Part shown: piece after piece, positions 15,619 to 25,755 of the stretch | How positions within the stretch are numbered: position 1 is the stretch's first letter | How the letters are laid out: every line of letters starts with the position of its first letter | NCBI GenBank assembly: GCA_002310115.1 | Contig: DBYI01000019.1 | Coordinates: 1-64,000 of the forward strand | Length of the DNA: 64,000 nt | DNA from: Ruminococcus flavefaciens | GTDB taxonomy: Bacteria; Bacillota; Clostridia; Oscillospirales; Ruminococcaceae | Direction: 5' to 3' | Position numbers and translations under genes: made by a program | Notes under the pieces: generated by a model | Database searches by the model: none | Told to the model about the DNA's origin: nothing | What the model saw: only the letters and a program-made list of their open reading frames with translations

Positions 15619-17946
15619 ATGGAGCTGACAACTGACGAACAGATCATAATGATAAACGGCCAGTCCTTTTTCGGTATGGGGGAACTGCCGCAGAAAAAAG
15701 TTCCTCGTATTCAGATGCTTGACGGAGGTACGGGGCTTAATTTTGAGCAGCTGTTCGGTGATATACTGGAAAAAGCCGATCGTTCCGAAAGGGGGACTGC
15801 TGTATTCAGAAAAGTGCTTGAGAATTTCTATAAGCCTGATTTGCTTGATACTAAGGAAGAAATCGACCTGTACAACTGGCTCTGTGAACAGCTTCGGGCG
15901 GTGATCCCCAAAATGACGGCTCCGGGCTGTTATCCGCCGGGAATGCTGCTGGGTGCAACATGGGATCCTGAAACAGTTTATCAGGTCGGTCAGGCACTCG
16001 GACACGAGGCACGTGCCTACGGTATTCATGTGCTGCTTGGAACACCGAACATAAATCTTCATCGAGACCTTAGAGGAGGGCGGTTGTTTGAGGGCTATTC
16101 CGAGGATCCTTACCTTGTTTCCAAGCTCGCACCGGAGCTTGTCAGAGGTGTGCAGTCTCAGGGAGTTGCGGCAAATGTGAAGCATTTTGCCGCAAACAAT
16201 CAGGAAACCAACCGTCAGGGGATAAATGAGATAATTACTGAAAGGGCGCTGCATGAGCTTTATCTTCCTGGATTTGAAGCTTGTGTCAGGGCAGGCTGTG
16301 CCACAGTAATGGCAGCATATAATCAGATAAACGGTGTGCCGTGTACCGAAAACAAGTGGCTGCTTACTGAGCTCCTTCGTGAAGACTGGGGGTTCGGGGG
16401 ACTTGTTATGAGCGATTGGGGAGCAGTGTATCATCCTGCTGCAGCAGTAAATGCAGGCTGTGATGTTAATATGCCGGGACCTGTTTCATCTGAACCGCTC
16501 CGAAAAGCTGTTGCAGACGGAACTCTTGAATCTGAAAAGCTTGCAGAATCGGCAGAACGTGCCGTTAAACTTGCCGTAAAATATGTATTGCCACCAACAG
16601 GCCATATTGATGTGGAAATGACTGATAGTGCCGCCTACAGAGCTGCAGCAGAGGGGATCGTCATGCTGAAAAACTCTTTCTGTTCTGTTGGCTCTGAAAA
16701 GAAAAGCTGTCCGCTGCCTGCCCCTTCAAAAATTGCACTTATGGGTACAATGGGCGGAGAACTGCTGACATGCGGTGAAGGCAGTGCTTGCGTCCGCACT
16801 GATCGGAATACAGACCTGTGTTCCGAATTACGCAGACATTTTGCCGGTGTTTGTAACGGGCTGCATGATGGAACTGATACGATCGTTTATGTACTCAATG
16901 TTGGAGGTCAGGAGGGCAACGACCGTAAAACGCTGTGTATTGATAATGAAGAACAGGAACGTATAAGAGAGCTTTGCGAATATGCAAAGCGTAAAGATAT
17001 GCGCTCAGTGCTGATTCTTAATACATCAGGTCCTGTTACAGGTGAGTCACTTGATCTGTGGGACGCGGTTTTCTGGGTATCGCTGCCGGGTATGCAAGGG
17101 GCTGCTGCAATTGCTGATATCCTCTGCGGAAATGTTTCTCCGTCAGGACGGCTCCCACTGTCATTTCCGTACAGTGACGATCATATGCCGACATACTTTA
17201 ATTTCCCGGGTGATGGTATGACCGTGAACTACGGCGAAGGCATTTTTGTCGGCTACCGATATTATGTGACGCGCTGTCATCGCAATGCCGAAGCAGATTA
17301 TGCCAGATTCTGTTTTGGCTACGGACTTTCCTATTCTTCGTTTGAAATATGCGATCTTCGTGTTGAAAGCGGTGATATTGAAAACGGGCTCGAACTGACA
17401 GCAGATGTAGAAAACACTGGTGAAGTCGCGGGAAAGACCGTAGTGCAGATTTATATCCATGATCCTGTATCCCGACTGACAAAGCCTGTGTGCCAGCTAT
17501 GTGCATTTAAAAAGGTATATATAGAACCTCATCAGACAGTGACTGTGCACCTTCACGTTAACAGGCGTTCCTTTGAGAACTGGGATCCTGATCTTCACAC
17601 ATGGACTCTTGAAGACGGTGAGTATGTACTGAATGCAACCGTTGAGGATGCAAACTTCATCGACTGGAGCGATCATTCGGGTATAATTCTGCGATATGAC
17701 GGTGAATCGCCATACAGCTGGGGTGAGCATACGAGTATCAAGGAGATATATGAAAATCCCGATTTGAAATCTGCACTATTCAATTTTTTTCAGTCTCATG
17801 ATCTTTCATGGGAGACTATACTCTCAACATATCAATACACCGCGATGGACAGTATTGAGAAGGTACTTGATAACCTTGGGTGTTCTGATGAAGCACATGC
17901 TGAGTTTATAGGAATATTGCGGCAGATGCGTTATTTGAAAAAATGA
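15619..17946 (+). CDS. Cytoplasmic GH3 beta-glucosidase
   Basis: Hydrolyses short beta-glucosides such as cellodextrins after uptake. The 775-residue protein has no signal peptide. The GH3 barrel domain carries NLHRDLRGGRLFEGYSEDP and KHFAANNQE, and the nucleophile Asp266 lies in VMSDWGAVY. The second alpha/beta domain and a fibronectin type III-like domain (about 575-650, ENTGEVAGKTVVQIYI) follow, as in full-length beta-glucosidases. ATG at 15619 is chosen over GTG at 15613 because of the GAAAGGGGA site. Co-transcribed with the 14275 gene. A weak hairpin with T-rich tail follows at about 17,972-18,005. Confidence 0.93.
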   Translation: MELTTDEQIIMINGQSFFGMGELPQKKVPRIQMLDGGTGLNFEQLFGDILEKADRSERGTAVFRKVLENFYKPDLLDTKEEIDLYNWLCEQLRAVIPKMTAPGCYPPGMLLGATWDPETVYQVGQALGHEARAYGIHVLLGTPNINLHRDLRGGRLFEGYSEDPYLVSKLAPELVRGVQSQGVAANVKHFAANNQETNRQGINEIITERALHELYLPGFEACVRAGCATVMAAYNQINGVPCTENKWLLTELLREDWGFGGLVMSDWGAVYHPAAAVNAGCDVNMPGPVSSEPLRKAVADGTLESEKLAESAERAVKLAVKYVLPPTGHIDVEMTDSAAYRAAAEGIVMLKNSFCSVGSEKKSCPLPAPSKIALMGTMGGELLTCGEGSACVRTDRNTDLCSELRRHFAGVCNGLHDGTDTIVYVLNVGGQEGNDRKTLCIDNEEQERIRELCEYAKRKDMRSVLILNTSGPVTGESLDLWDAVFWVSLPGMQGAAAIADILCGNVSPSGRLPLSFPYSDDHMPTYFNFPGDGMTVNYGEGIFVGYRYYVTRCHRNAEADYARFCFGYGLSYSSFEICDLRVESGDIENGLELTADVENTGEVAGKTVVQIYIHDPVSRLTKPVCQLCAFKKVYIEPHQTVTVHLHVNRRSFENWDPDLHTWTLEDGEYVLNATVEDANFIDWSDHSGIILRYDGESPYSWGEHTSIKEIYENPDLKSALFNFFQSHDLSWETILSTYQYTAMDSIEKVLDNLGCSDEAHAEFIGILRQMRYLKK

Positions 17947-18067
17947 CAGTATTTCCGATAATTATTATGAGAAGTCCTCCTGTTATATGGGCGGATTTCC
18001 GTTTTCTTATAGCTTTTTATCACTTTCATGGTATGTTCGCTCTGCGAGGATTGAATAATACAGAAAA

Positions 18068-18092
18068 CGGGACAGCTTGAACTGTCCCGTTA
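18068..18092 (-). terminator. Terminator of the DUF285 surface-protein gene
   Basis: ACGGGACAG and CTGTCCCGT form a perfect stem around a short loop. On the minus strand it ends in CGTTTTCTG, 66 bases past the stop of the 18158 gene. Confidence 0.7.
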
Positions 18093-18157
18093 CTGAATAT
18101 TGCCATTTAAATATTATTTCAGGCCACTATTGAAAACTTTGATATTATAAGCTGATA

Positions 18158-20890
18158 TTATAAATTCTCACGGTATATCATAATGGCTTCATAGTATCTG
18201 TAGAATGCAGAAACTGCATTTTTTGCAATTGTGCTGCTGTTTTCATTAAGAATTGCGTTGACATATGAAAGAGCAGAAATTTTGCATGATGCTGTACCGT
18301 TAGCAGTAACAGCCGTGATAGTATATGTATCTCCGAGCTGATGCGCTGAGATATTCGGAATAGTTACCTTATAGCGTCCGTCTGCCTGCTTTACCGCTGT
18401 GTATGAGGTAGCAGTGTTTCCTTTTCTGGTCGTTATCTTTACGCTGCCGCTGTAGCTGCTCCTGGGCTTGATGAACACGTTGACTGTTGTATCGGTGTTC
18501 AGTGAAAGTGAATATGTTATCTTTTCGATATCGGATTTGCCGAGAGCAAGTACACGCTCATATTTTGAAGCTGCTTTGCTGACATCTTCATACGAGTAAG
18601 AGCTTGTAAAGTATCTGGCCATTATCTTGTGCTCCCCGCCTACTCTCCAGTTGTTGTTGGCTGCAAGGAAGGGCTGAGCATAGTGACCGTAATCTGCTAT
18701 TGCGTGAATGAGGTCGAGAGTTGACTTATCATAGCTGCCTGAGTCTTTTTCGACCTTATTGATATATTCAAGAACAGAATATGTTTCTGATATTGTGTTC
18801 CCGTTTCCGAAGTGGAATACGGCCTTGATCATATCAGCCATTTCAACTGATGTTACATAGCAGGTGAAGCTGTAATACTTTCCGCTGGGGCTCATGGAAT
18901 CCTTGTTGAATTCAGCTTTTGATGTCTTGCCGTTAACAGTGAATTCCATGTAGCTTGCAGCTTTTTCCTTGTCTGTGAGAGAAGAAAGGTCAAGGTTGAA
19001 GCTTACGCCTATCTGTCCGCTGAGGACGAGATTATGAGTCTTGATAAAGTCGTTCTTGTCGTCCTTTAAGGTCAGATATCCGGGATTTTTCCTGCCGCCG
19101 TCAACATGAGCGTAATCTTTATTGACATGATTAGCGTTATATACTGTTCCTGCACCGCCGACAAGACTTGTACAGCCATCGAATAATTTAGTTCCATAAG
19201 CTGATTCGATCGTCCAGTCTGAGCCTACATATATTGTTCTGAGATTACAGCAGTTTGCGAACATTTTGTCTATATAAGCAACATTTGAAGTATCGGCATT
19301 CTGGAGATCAATTGACTCAAGTTTCTCCATATCTCTGAACATATAATTGCAATTCTCAGGGAGTACGGTTCCTTTGTCAGCTACCACGTATTTTATGTCG
19401 TTTTTGCTGACTCCCGATGGAAGTACAGTCATGCGGCTGCCTCTGTTTATAAAATGGCCCTTGAGATGAAGTGTCTGCGTATCTGCGTCGTAATAGGAAT
19501 CATCCGGCTCTTCCCAAATATACATATCCGCATCATCATAGCAGGCGAAAATATAATAATCCTTTTCCCTGAATCTATCTTTTGTCCAACCATATGGAAG
19601 CGTTATATATGTAAGGTTGCCGCCGTTCTTGGTGACGTGCACAAACATACTGTTAACATTTGTATCATCAGAGATGACAAAATTGCGGATATCCAGTTCA
19701 TAAATACCGATAGAAGAGAACATGAATGACATATCCATTACCTTGGATGTATCGAAGCTGCTTACATCCAAGTTTCTCAATGAAGTGCAGCCGCAAAACA
19801 TATATGCCATATCCGTTACATTTGATGTATCGAAGCTGCTTACGTCAAGAAATCCTAAATAACTGGAGTTATTGAACATACAACGCATATTCGTAACGTT
19901 GCTTGTATCAAAACTGCTCAGATCCAGTGACTGAATACAGGTGTAATTAAACATTAATGACATATCAGTAACTTTTGATGTATTGAAACTACTGAGATCG
20001 ACTTCATCAGGGCCTGATCCCCATACCCAATTATATGCATTATTAAACATTCTGGACATATCAGTAACATTGGAAGTATCAAAATTACTAATGTCGATCT
20101 TTTGTATACGCCATCCTCCCTCAAACATTCTTGCCATTGTTGTAACACTTGATGTATCAAAGTTTGACAGATTAATAGCCGGGATATTAGCGCCTGCGAA
20201 CATTTCAGACATATCTGTTACACTGCTTGTATCAAAACTTGCAAATGTAGGTTTATCGTTTTGAACGTCCCAGTAGCCCAGCGGCTCGTATGCATATCCG
20301 GCTCCGGCAAACATTTTAGACATATTTGTGACCCTGGAGGTATCGAAGTTGATGAAATTATCGCTGCATCCTGTTTCATTGTCAAAAACGCCTGAGCAAT
20401 TCATGAACATGCCTTCCATATTTGTAACATGCGATGTATCAAAGGTGCTGATATCAAAGTGGTAATATAAAGAATAGCTGTCTTTTAACGGACAATAGAA
20501 CATGTATGACATATCCTTAACATTTGAGGTATCAGCATTACGCAGGTCAACCTTCCAAAGACAGCTATCTAAAGATGCAAAGAAATGGCTGCAATCTTCA
20601 GGGAAAACAGTTCCCTCATCAGCTATCAGTTCAACTACGTCTTCACCTTTAACTCCGTCAGGCAGTATTAAACCCGAACCGTTCCTGCCGTTTCTTACAT
20701 AGCCCTTCAGATGAAGAGCCTGTGTCTCTGCGTCATAATATGATTCGTCTTTCCCTTGTACCTGCTTGGCAGTAACTGCCGCTGCATTTGCTTTCAATAC
20801 AAATTGTCCCGGCAGAATCGTTCCTGCATTGCCTGCTGCGAGCGCAAGTGAAAGAGCAAGTGCAGTGATTCTTTTGTACGTGTGTTTCAT
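18158..20890 (-). CDS. BspA-like surface protein with DUF285 repeats
   Basis: A 910-residue secreted protein with a signal peptide (to about residue 37). From about 115 to 400 it has some ten copies of a roughly 25-residue repeat of the pattern LDLSSFDTSNVTDMSYMF, the DUF285 (BspA-type) leucine-rich-like family of adhesins. A YYDAETQALHLKG unit occurs twice (near residues 50 and 485), each followed by another set of repeats. The C-terminal third (from about 620) starts LVLSGQIGVSFNLDLS and is an all-beta region common in ruminococcal surface proteins. No dockerin and no LPxTG, so how it is held at the surface is unclear. Role inferred: adhesion. Confidence 0.85.
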   Translation of the reverse strand: MKHTYKRITALALSLALAAGNAGTILPGQFVLKANAAAVTAKQVQGKDESYYDAETQALHLKGYVRNGRNGSGLILPDGVKGEDVVELIADEGTVFPEDCSHFFASLDSCLWKVDLRNADTSNVKDMSYMFYCPLKDSYSLYYHFDISTFDTSHVTNMEGMFMNCSGVFDNETGCSDNFINFDTSRVTNMSKMFAGAGYAYEPLGYWDVQNDKPTFASFDTSSVTDMSEMFAGANIPAINLSNFDTSSVTTMARMFEGGWRIQKIDISNFDTSNVTDMSRMFNNAYNWVWGSGPDEVDLSSFNTSKVTDMSLMFNYTCIQSLDLSSFDTSNVTNMRCMFNNSSYLGFLDVSSFDTSNVTDMAYMFCGCTSLRNLDVSSFDTSKVMDMSFMFSSIGIYELDIRNFVISDDTNVNSMFVHVTKNGGNLTYITLPYGWTKDRFREKDYYIFACYDDADMYIWEEPDDSYYDADTQTLHLKGHFINRGSRMTVLPSGVSKNDIKYVVADKGTVLPENCNYMFRDMEKLESIDLQNADTSNVAYIDKMFANCCNLRTIYVGSDWTIESAYGTKLFDGCTSLVGGAGTVYNANHVNKDYAHVDGGRKNPGYLTLKDDKNDFIKTHNLVLSGQIGVSFNLDLSSLTDKEKAASYMEFTVNGKTSKAEFNKDSMSPSGKYYSFTCYVTSVEMADMIKAVFHFGNGNTISETYSVLEYINKVEKDSGSYDKSTLDLIHAIADYGHYAQPFLAANNNWRVGGEHKIMARYFTSSYSYEDVSKAASKYERVLALGKSDIEKITYSLSLNTDTTVNVFIKPRSSYSGSVKITTRKGNTATSYTAVKQADGRYKVTIPNISAHQLGDTYTITAVTANGTASCKISALSYVNAILNENSSTIAKNAVSAFYRYYEAIMIYRENL

Positions 20891-20998
20891 TACTTTTTCC
20901 TCCTAAAAGATCTTGTTTATTATTAAACAAACTACCATATTGTATCATATCAAGTAATTATTGTCAAAGCCTTTTTTGCTATTATATAACATAATAAG

Positions 20999-21026
20999 AG
21001 ACAGCTCCCGCGGGAGCTGTCTTTTA
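20999..21026. terminator. Perfect 24-base palindromic terminator
   Basis: AGACAGCTCCCG pairs exactly with CGGGAGCTGTCT (20999-21022), followed by TTTTATAAA on the plus strand and a weaker T-rich stretch on the minus strand. It separates the 21104 gene from the DUF285 gene. Confidence 0.7.
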
Positions 21027-21103
21027 TAAACGATTTGTGTGATACAGGACATTTGTCAGGTGTTTTATTGATCGTAATATACACAGATCACCCTGTCGCC
21101 CGA

Positions 21104-23059
21104 TTATGATTTTGCTTCAACGTCTCCGTCGTTAAAGCCGAGCAATCTTTGCTGTATTGCATGTGCGTCACCGACTGTCAGTCCGTCGCCGTTCATATCA
21201 GCGTTCTGTTTGCCCTGTTCGGTAAGGTGCAGCTCGGCTGTACCGTTTAATCCGTATTTGTTTGGATTTGCAAGAGCCTGCATGATAAGCACTGCGTCTG
21301 CCATATTGATCTCGCCGTCGCAGTTTGCATCACCTGAAAGCATTTCTCCGGGAGCAGGAGTTCCCTCCGTATTCTGATCACTATTTTTGAGTATTACTCT
21401 GTCAATAAACATTGCAGCGACCTTCATGTCGTACAAGAACCCACTATTGCCGTCATTTGTGAAATCGCATTCGCTCTTTATTCTTTCAAGGACTTCATCG
21501 GGTATCTCGGTATCTCCCATTTTCCCTGTTTCGAGGTAAGCTGCATATGACTCTGCATATTTCTTGTCAAGCTCATCGACTGTTCCGTTTCCGTCGATAT
21601 CGGGCTTGGAGCACATTTTCATAGCAATTCTCATTAAATAATTCTCATAATGCTCTTCAATGGCAGGGAATACATATTTTTCACCCGAATCATCATAGAG
21701 ATGGTACGGATCGGAAGAAAACGGGTTTTTATCAGGATTCATTTCCTTTGCGAAAAGTGCGTCTGCATACTCCCTGTAAAATTCACCGGTACTGTCAGTT
21801 GCCATTGCTGTTGTTCTTTCAAGAACAGTATCTAAAATGTAGGTATGTATCAAATCAAGATCATCGTCATCACCGCTTACTCCATTATTGTTGTAATCGC
21901 AGTTCTGATCCAGATTATCATACTCTTCCTTTGTAAGACTGCTTTCTTCAGCTGTTCTGCCGAAAAGTCTGTCACCGTGGAAGAGGTCGGCGATATGCTG
22001 GTCTCTTCCGTCTATTACATTGTCAAAGTTGAGATCGGGAGCAGGCATCTTACCTGATTCTATATCGTCGAAAAACTGCTTTTTGATTTTTTCCTTTTCT
22101 TTTTCCTGTTTTTCAATTTCTTCCAGCGACGGCACTTTGGTATATTCAAGATACATCTGTACTTTATCGCCCATATAGTAATACTGTGCGTTCTCGTGGA
22201 ATTTTTCATAGTACGTATTATCTGAATATTCGGGAAGGACAGGCTCTGTCAAGAAAAGGCAGTCAAGAAGTGCGGAAGTGTCGTATTGATTTATGAATTT
22301 ATAATCACTCTGTTCAAGAGTTACAGTCTTTGCCCTTTCACGTATCTCATCATCAAGCTCTACCTTCTTATCGGGAGAACATCTATATGACCATAAGCCG
22401 GTATCAGGATCCTGTTCTTTTATCCAGGGCTCGGAATTTGTGGCAATTTCAAAATCAAGAACATCGCAGATATCGAACCTGCCGTCATTGTTGACATCAG
22501 GATTGACTTTCCCCTCCTCGATCATCTTTTGCAGGAAGAGATAATGTATACCAAGATATATTGTTCTGCCATTAAGTTTGTTCACAAAACTTGAGGAGGC
22601 GTTGTTACCGTTATAGTTATTAGCGTGACGAAGGCCCAGCTCATCATCATACGCTTCATATGTTGATTGTGCAAAATAAGATGTATCGATATCGCAGTTA
22701 AGCAGAAAATGACAATATATATCCCACTTTTCATCTGTCCTTCCATTGCCGTCAAGATCGGCATTGGCAGCTATCTTTGTTCTGATATCCTCTGGCAGAT
22801 AGTCATGATTGCCGGGATAGTCATCATACCTGTCAAGGAGATAGCAGTCAAAATGATCAAACTTTCCGTCTGAGTTGAAATCCATATCAAGATATTTCTC
22901 ATTGATAGTACGTACAGTCTTCTGTTCGACTTCAAGAGGATGAAAGTATGTGAGATGAGGTTTATTCTTAAAATCCATTTCGATATCTGCGCTTGCAATA
23001 CAAGGTATGGATGCAGCAGCAGTCAGCATAGCAGTTGCCAAAGATATGATTTTTCTCAT
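21104..23059 (-). CDS. Secreted protein of EF-hand-like calcium loops with C-terminal dockerin
   Basis: A 651-residue secreted protein (signal peptide to about residue 24). At least seven DxDxDG-type calcium loops are spread along it, for example DFNSDGKFDHFD, DLDGNGRTDEKWD, DVNNDGRFDICD, DLNFDNVIDGRD, DIDGNGTVDELD and DFTNDGNSGFLYD. It ends in a complete dockerin of another type (about 583-645; DANCDGEINMADAVLIMQAL, ANPNKYGLNG, then DMNGDGLTVGDAHAIQQRLL), a form known from R. flavefaciens-type cellulosomes. Each loop is followed by a helix, as in dockerin half-repeats. I see no catalytic domain. It could be a calcium-dependent spacer or a dockerin-derived scaffold piece. Confidence 0.8.
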   Translation of the reverse strand: MRKIISLATAMLTAAASIPCIASADIEMDFKNKPHLTYFHPLEVEQKTVRTINEKYLDMDFNSDGKFDHFDCYLLDRYDDYPGNHDYLPEDIRTKIAANADLDGNGRTDEKWDIYCHFLLNCDIDTSYFAQSTYEAYDDELGLRHANNYNGNNASSSFVNKLNGRTIYLGIHYLFLQKMIEEGKVNPDVNNDGRFDICDVLDFEIATNSEPWIKEQDPDTGLWSYRCSPDKKVELDDEIRERAKTVTLEQSDYKFINQYDTSALLDCLFLTEPVLPEYSDNTYYEKFHENAQYYYMGDKVQMYLEYTKVPSLEEIEKQEKEKEKIKKQFFDDIESGKMPAPDLNFDNVIDGRDQHIADLFHGDRLFGRTAEESSLTKEEYDNLDQNCDYNNNGVSGDDDDLDLIHTYILDTVLERTTAMATDSTGEFYREYADALFAKEMNPDKNPFSSDPYHLYDDSGEKYVFPAIEEHYENYLMRIAMKMCSKPDIDGNGTVDELDKKYAESYAAYLETGKMGDTEIPDEVLERIKSECDFTNDGNSGFLYDMKVAAMFIDRVILKNSDQNTEGTPAPGEMLSGDANCDGEINMADAVLIMQALANPNKYGLNGTAELHLTEQGKQNADMNGDGLTVGDAHAIQQRLLGFNDGDVEAKS

Positions 23060-23525
23060 AATGATATCACTCCCTTAGTTATTTATTGATATATACGGTA
23101 AAGCTTTCGTTCTTTTCTTCATTATACAATATTTTCATGGATTTGGCAAGAGATTTGAGACAACTGTCATGCCACGGAGACTTTCGATTGCTGCAAAACA
23201 TGAATTACTGTATCTCCATTTTCAGAATGCTGCCCGGGGAGTATTATATCAGGTCAGCAATCAACTTATACCTCAGAAGATAAGACAAACGCAAAATGGA
23301 TGCCATAAACCATTGGGTGTATGCGAAGTGCCCGCATAATGTTTGTTATTTGTTTTGACTGAATAATGCCAAAATGCAATTTACACAAAAATACGACAGG
23401 TGATTTATAAAATATGCTTACGGGAACAGAGAAGCTTTGATATGTAGCATATCACTCTGATAGATGATATATCAAATACATATAATATTACACCTTGCTT
23501 AAACAATCATAATTGTGCATAGAAG

Positions 23526-23555
23526 AATGTTCGTTTTTTTGTGAACATTTTTTGA
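23526..23555 (+). terminator. Possible hairpin with T-run in the long intergenic region
   Basis: AATGTTC (23526-23532) pairs with GAACATT (23543-23549), with a T-rich loop and tail. The region 23,060-23,830 is AT-rich and I see no gene in it; this hairpin may be chance. Confidence 0.3.
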
Positions 23556-23810
23556 ATATACCAAATGTAGTATTTTTGTTACAAATTACGTGCTGAATAT
23601 AGTGAATTTGTATAATTAACAAAACTTGTGTCAGTGACAATCTCGTTATGCTATAAATTGACAAAAAATTCCATATGCTATTGACCGTGGCTACAAAAGA
23701 TGATATAATCAGAAACATAAATCGATTATTTTATGCTTATTTGACAAATACAATCGGTAAAGACAGAAAGAACTGATTGTTGCAAATGTTTACAAATCAA
23801 ATGACATAAT

Positions 23811-23839
23811 TACGCTTGGCTTTAGTAATTATTTATAAT
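23811..23839 (+). promoter_or_regulatory. Candidate promoter of the polysaccharide locus
   Basis: A perfect TATAAT (23834-23839) with a poor -35 (TTACGC, 23811-23816) at 17 bases. Transcription would start about 20 bases before the structured RNA at 23866. Confidence 0.45.
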
Positions 23840-23865
23840 TTTATGTAAGACAAAGAGTTTTATGA

Positions 23866-23984
23866 AATCGGGTGATAGTATGAGATGCAGAGCAGAATAA
23901 AGGAGTGCTATATCCTTTTGCGGGTACCGACTGGTGTGTCGGTCCTGACTGCTTGCGTTATCATGCTTTATCACCCGATTTTTT
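23866..23984 (+). ncRNA. Structured three-way-junction leader RNA ending in a terminator
   Basis: P1: AATCGGGTGATA (23866-23877) pairs perfectly with TATCACCCGATT (23969-23980) and is followed by a T-run to 23984. Inside, ATGA and GCAGAGCAG pair with CTGCTTGC and TCAT. Two hairpins branch off: AAAGGA-gtgctata-TCCTTT (23899-23918) and CGGG-t-ACCGAC-tggtgt-GTCGGT-CCTG (23921-23947). The closing stem doubles as an intrinsic terminator, 70 bases ahead of the first polysaccharide gene. It fits no riboswitch consensus I can recall; a short GGGTACCG resembles T-box but the T-box parts are missing. Attenuator, antiterminator target or sRNA are all possible. Confidence 0.7.
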
Positions 23985-24054
23985 ATCGTGTTTTGAAAAA
24001 AGTTATGAAAATCATTGATATTTGGTATATTGACCGAAACAGGAGGACATAAAA

Positions 24055-25674
24055 ATGAACAATAAAGATGAGATAGATCTTAAAGAAATATTCCTGCTGC
24101 TTCTCAGTAAGCTGTGGCTTATCCTTATAGTAGCAATTGTGGGAGGTGCTGCGGCGTTCTGCTATTCAAAATTCTGCATGCCGCTGAAATATTCTTCGCA
24201 CATTTCCATGTACGTTCAGAGCTATACAAGCTTTAACGAGAACCCCGAGCATAACTACAATAACATCAACAATTCAAAGCAGCTCATCAATACATATATA
24301 AAGGTTCTTGCAGATGACGCTGTGCTCAATGCGGTAGGTGAGGAACTCAACAAAAACTTTGACAATGATACGCTTGCTGACAATTTTACATTGTCAAACG
24401 GTGCAATAGTTCCTTCTTCGCTTAACAGCTGCATCAATATCACTTCGTATACTGATACAAGTGCACTCAATATGGTGGCTACAACAAAGAATCCTGAACT
24501 CTCGGCAGCTATATGCAATATCATGTCACAGGTGGCTCCCGATTATATTGAGGAAGCTGTTGGAGTAGGTCAGATAAATACCATTGATACAGCTAAAGTA
24601 TACAATACTCCAGTATCGCCTAATATGAAAAAGAATGCGATGCTCGGCGCTCTTATCGGCGCAGTGCTTACAATGGCAGTGATAATAGCCATCAATTTCT
24701 TTGATAACACAGTAAAGGATACCGATTCACTGAGCGAAACATACAATAAGCCCATAATCGGCGAGATACAGCAGTTCAATCAGGAGAAGAAAAAGAAGGG
24801 CGACAGAAGCGACAACCACGTAAAGCTTACGGATAAGGACGTTCCGTTTGCTGTTGTTGAAAGCTATAAAGCTATAAGAACAAATGTGAATTTCGCACTT
24901 TCAACCTTTGAGAAAAAAGTGTTTACTGTTTCATCCACAAGTCCTGCCGAGGGCAAATCAACAACATCGGCAAATATCGCTATCGCTCTTGCACAGGGCG
25001 GTTCAAAGACCCTCCTTATCGATGCTGACCTCAGAAAGAGCGTTCAGCACAGAGTATTCGGCCTTAAGAACAGTAAGGGACTTTCAAGCGCCATCAGTAA
25101 AATGGCTGATATCGAGCAGTGTATCTCAAAGAATGTCATGGAGAATCTCGACGTTATGCCAGCAGGTCCTATACCTCCCAACCCGTCTGAGCTCCTCGCT
25201 TCTGAGAGTATGACCGAGATACTTGAAAAGCTGTCCGAGAGATATGATATGGTCATCATTGATACTCCTCCTGTAAACGTAGTTACAGACTCAATGGAGC
25301 TTGCAAAGAACGTTTCGGGAACTATCATGGTAGTCCGCTACGGCGATACCACTACAGATGACGTTGATGAAGCTATGAAGAAGATAGAGTTCTTCAAGAT
25401 GAATTTGCTTGGCTTTATTCTCAACGGTGTCAAGACCAAGCACAGCGGAAAGTATTATTCCAAGTACAAGTATAAGTACTATAAGTACGGCAAGAGCTAT
25501 GGTGGATATGGTTACGGCTCAAAGCCGTCTGACAGCAGCGAGTCCGAGATAAAGGCAGCTGCTGATGAAAATGATAAAAAGAAACACAATCACACAAAAT
25601 CTGCCGCGGGAAATGTAAAAAAAAGCAGTAATTCCAAAAAATCTCACGGCAAGAAGAGTTTAGCAGCTAAATAA
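24055..25674 (+). CDS. Wzz chain-length regulator fused to BY-type tyrosine kinase
   Basis: Controls polymer length and export of the capsule or exopolysaccharide. The 539-residue protein has the Wzz layout (membrane segments about 19-38 and 200-223 around an outer domain) and then a bacterial tyrosine kinase: Walker A PAEGKSTT (297-304), A-prime LLIDADLRKS and Walker B MVIIDTPP. A Tyr-rich tail (about 465-490, eleven or more Tyr) is the autophosphorylation cluster. In Gram-positives these two halves are usually separate (CpsC/CpsD, CapA/CapB); here they are one chain, as in Wzc. An AGGAGG site precedes the ATG. First gene of the locus. Confidence 0.92.
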   Translation: MNNKDEIDLKEIFLLLLSKLWLILIVAIVGGAAAFCYSKFCMPLKYSSHISMYVQSYTSFNENPEHNYNNINNSKQLINTYIKVLADDAVLNAVGEELNKNFDNDTLADNFTLSNGAIVPSSLNSCINITSYTDTSALNMVATTKNPELSAAICNIMSQVAPDYIEEAVGVGQINTIDTAKVYNTPVSPNMKKNAMLGALIGAVLTMAVIIAINFFDNTVKDTDSLSETYNKPIIGEIQQFNQEKKKKGDRSDNHVKLTDKDVPFAVVESYKAIRTNVNFALSTFEKKVFTVSSTSPAEGKSTTSANIAIALAQGGSKTLLIDADLRKSVQHRVFGLKNSKGLSSAISKMADIEQCISKNVMENLDVMPAGPIPPNPSELLASESMTEILEKLSERYDMVIIDTPPVNVVTDSMELAKNVSGTIMVVRYGDTTTDDVDEAMKKIEFFKMNLLGFILNGVKTKHSGKYYSKYKYKYYKYGKSYGGYGYGSKPSDSSESEIKAAADENDKKKHNHTKSAAGNVKKSSNSKKSHGKKSLAAK

Positions 25675-25755
25675 CGGTATCGCCGTTTTTTAGATAAATA
25701 ATAAGGATATGAGACGTTGACCAAAATGTGAAATTAAAAAAGGGGGAAGCTAAAA

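Noticed and set aside
15439..16434. Minus-strand frame of about 330 codons opposite the GH3 gene
   Set aside because: Antisense shadow of two well-supported genes; no start signals.
23918..23947. T-box-like GGGTACCG sequence
   Set aside because: The specifier stem, the AG-bulge context and the T-box antiterminator bulge are absent, and the downstream gene is not an aminoacyl-tRNA or amino acid gene.
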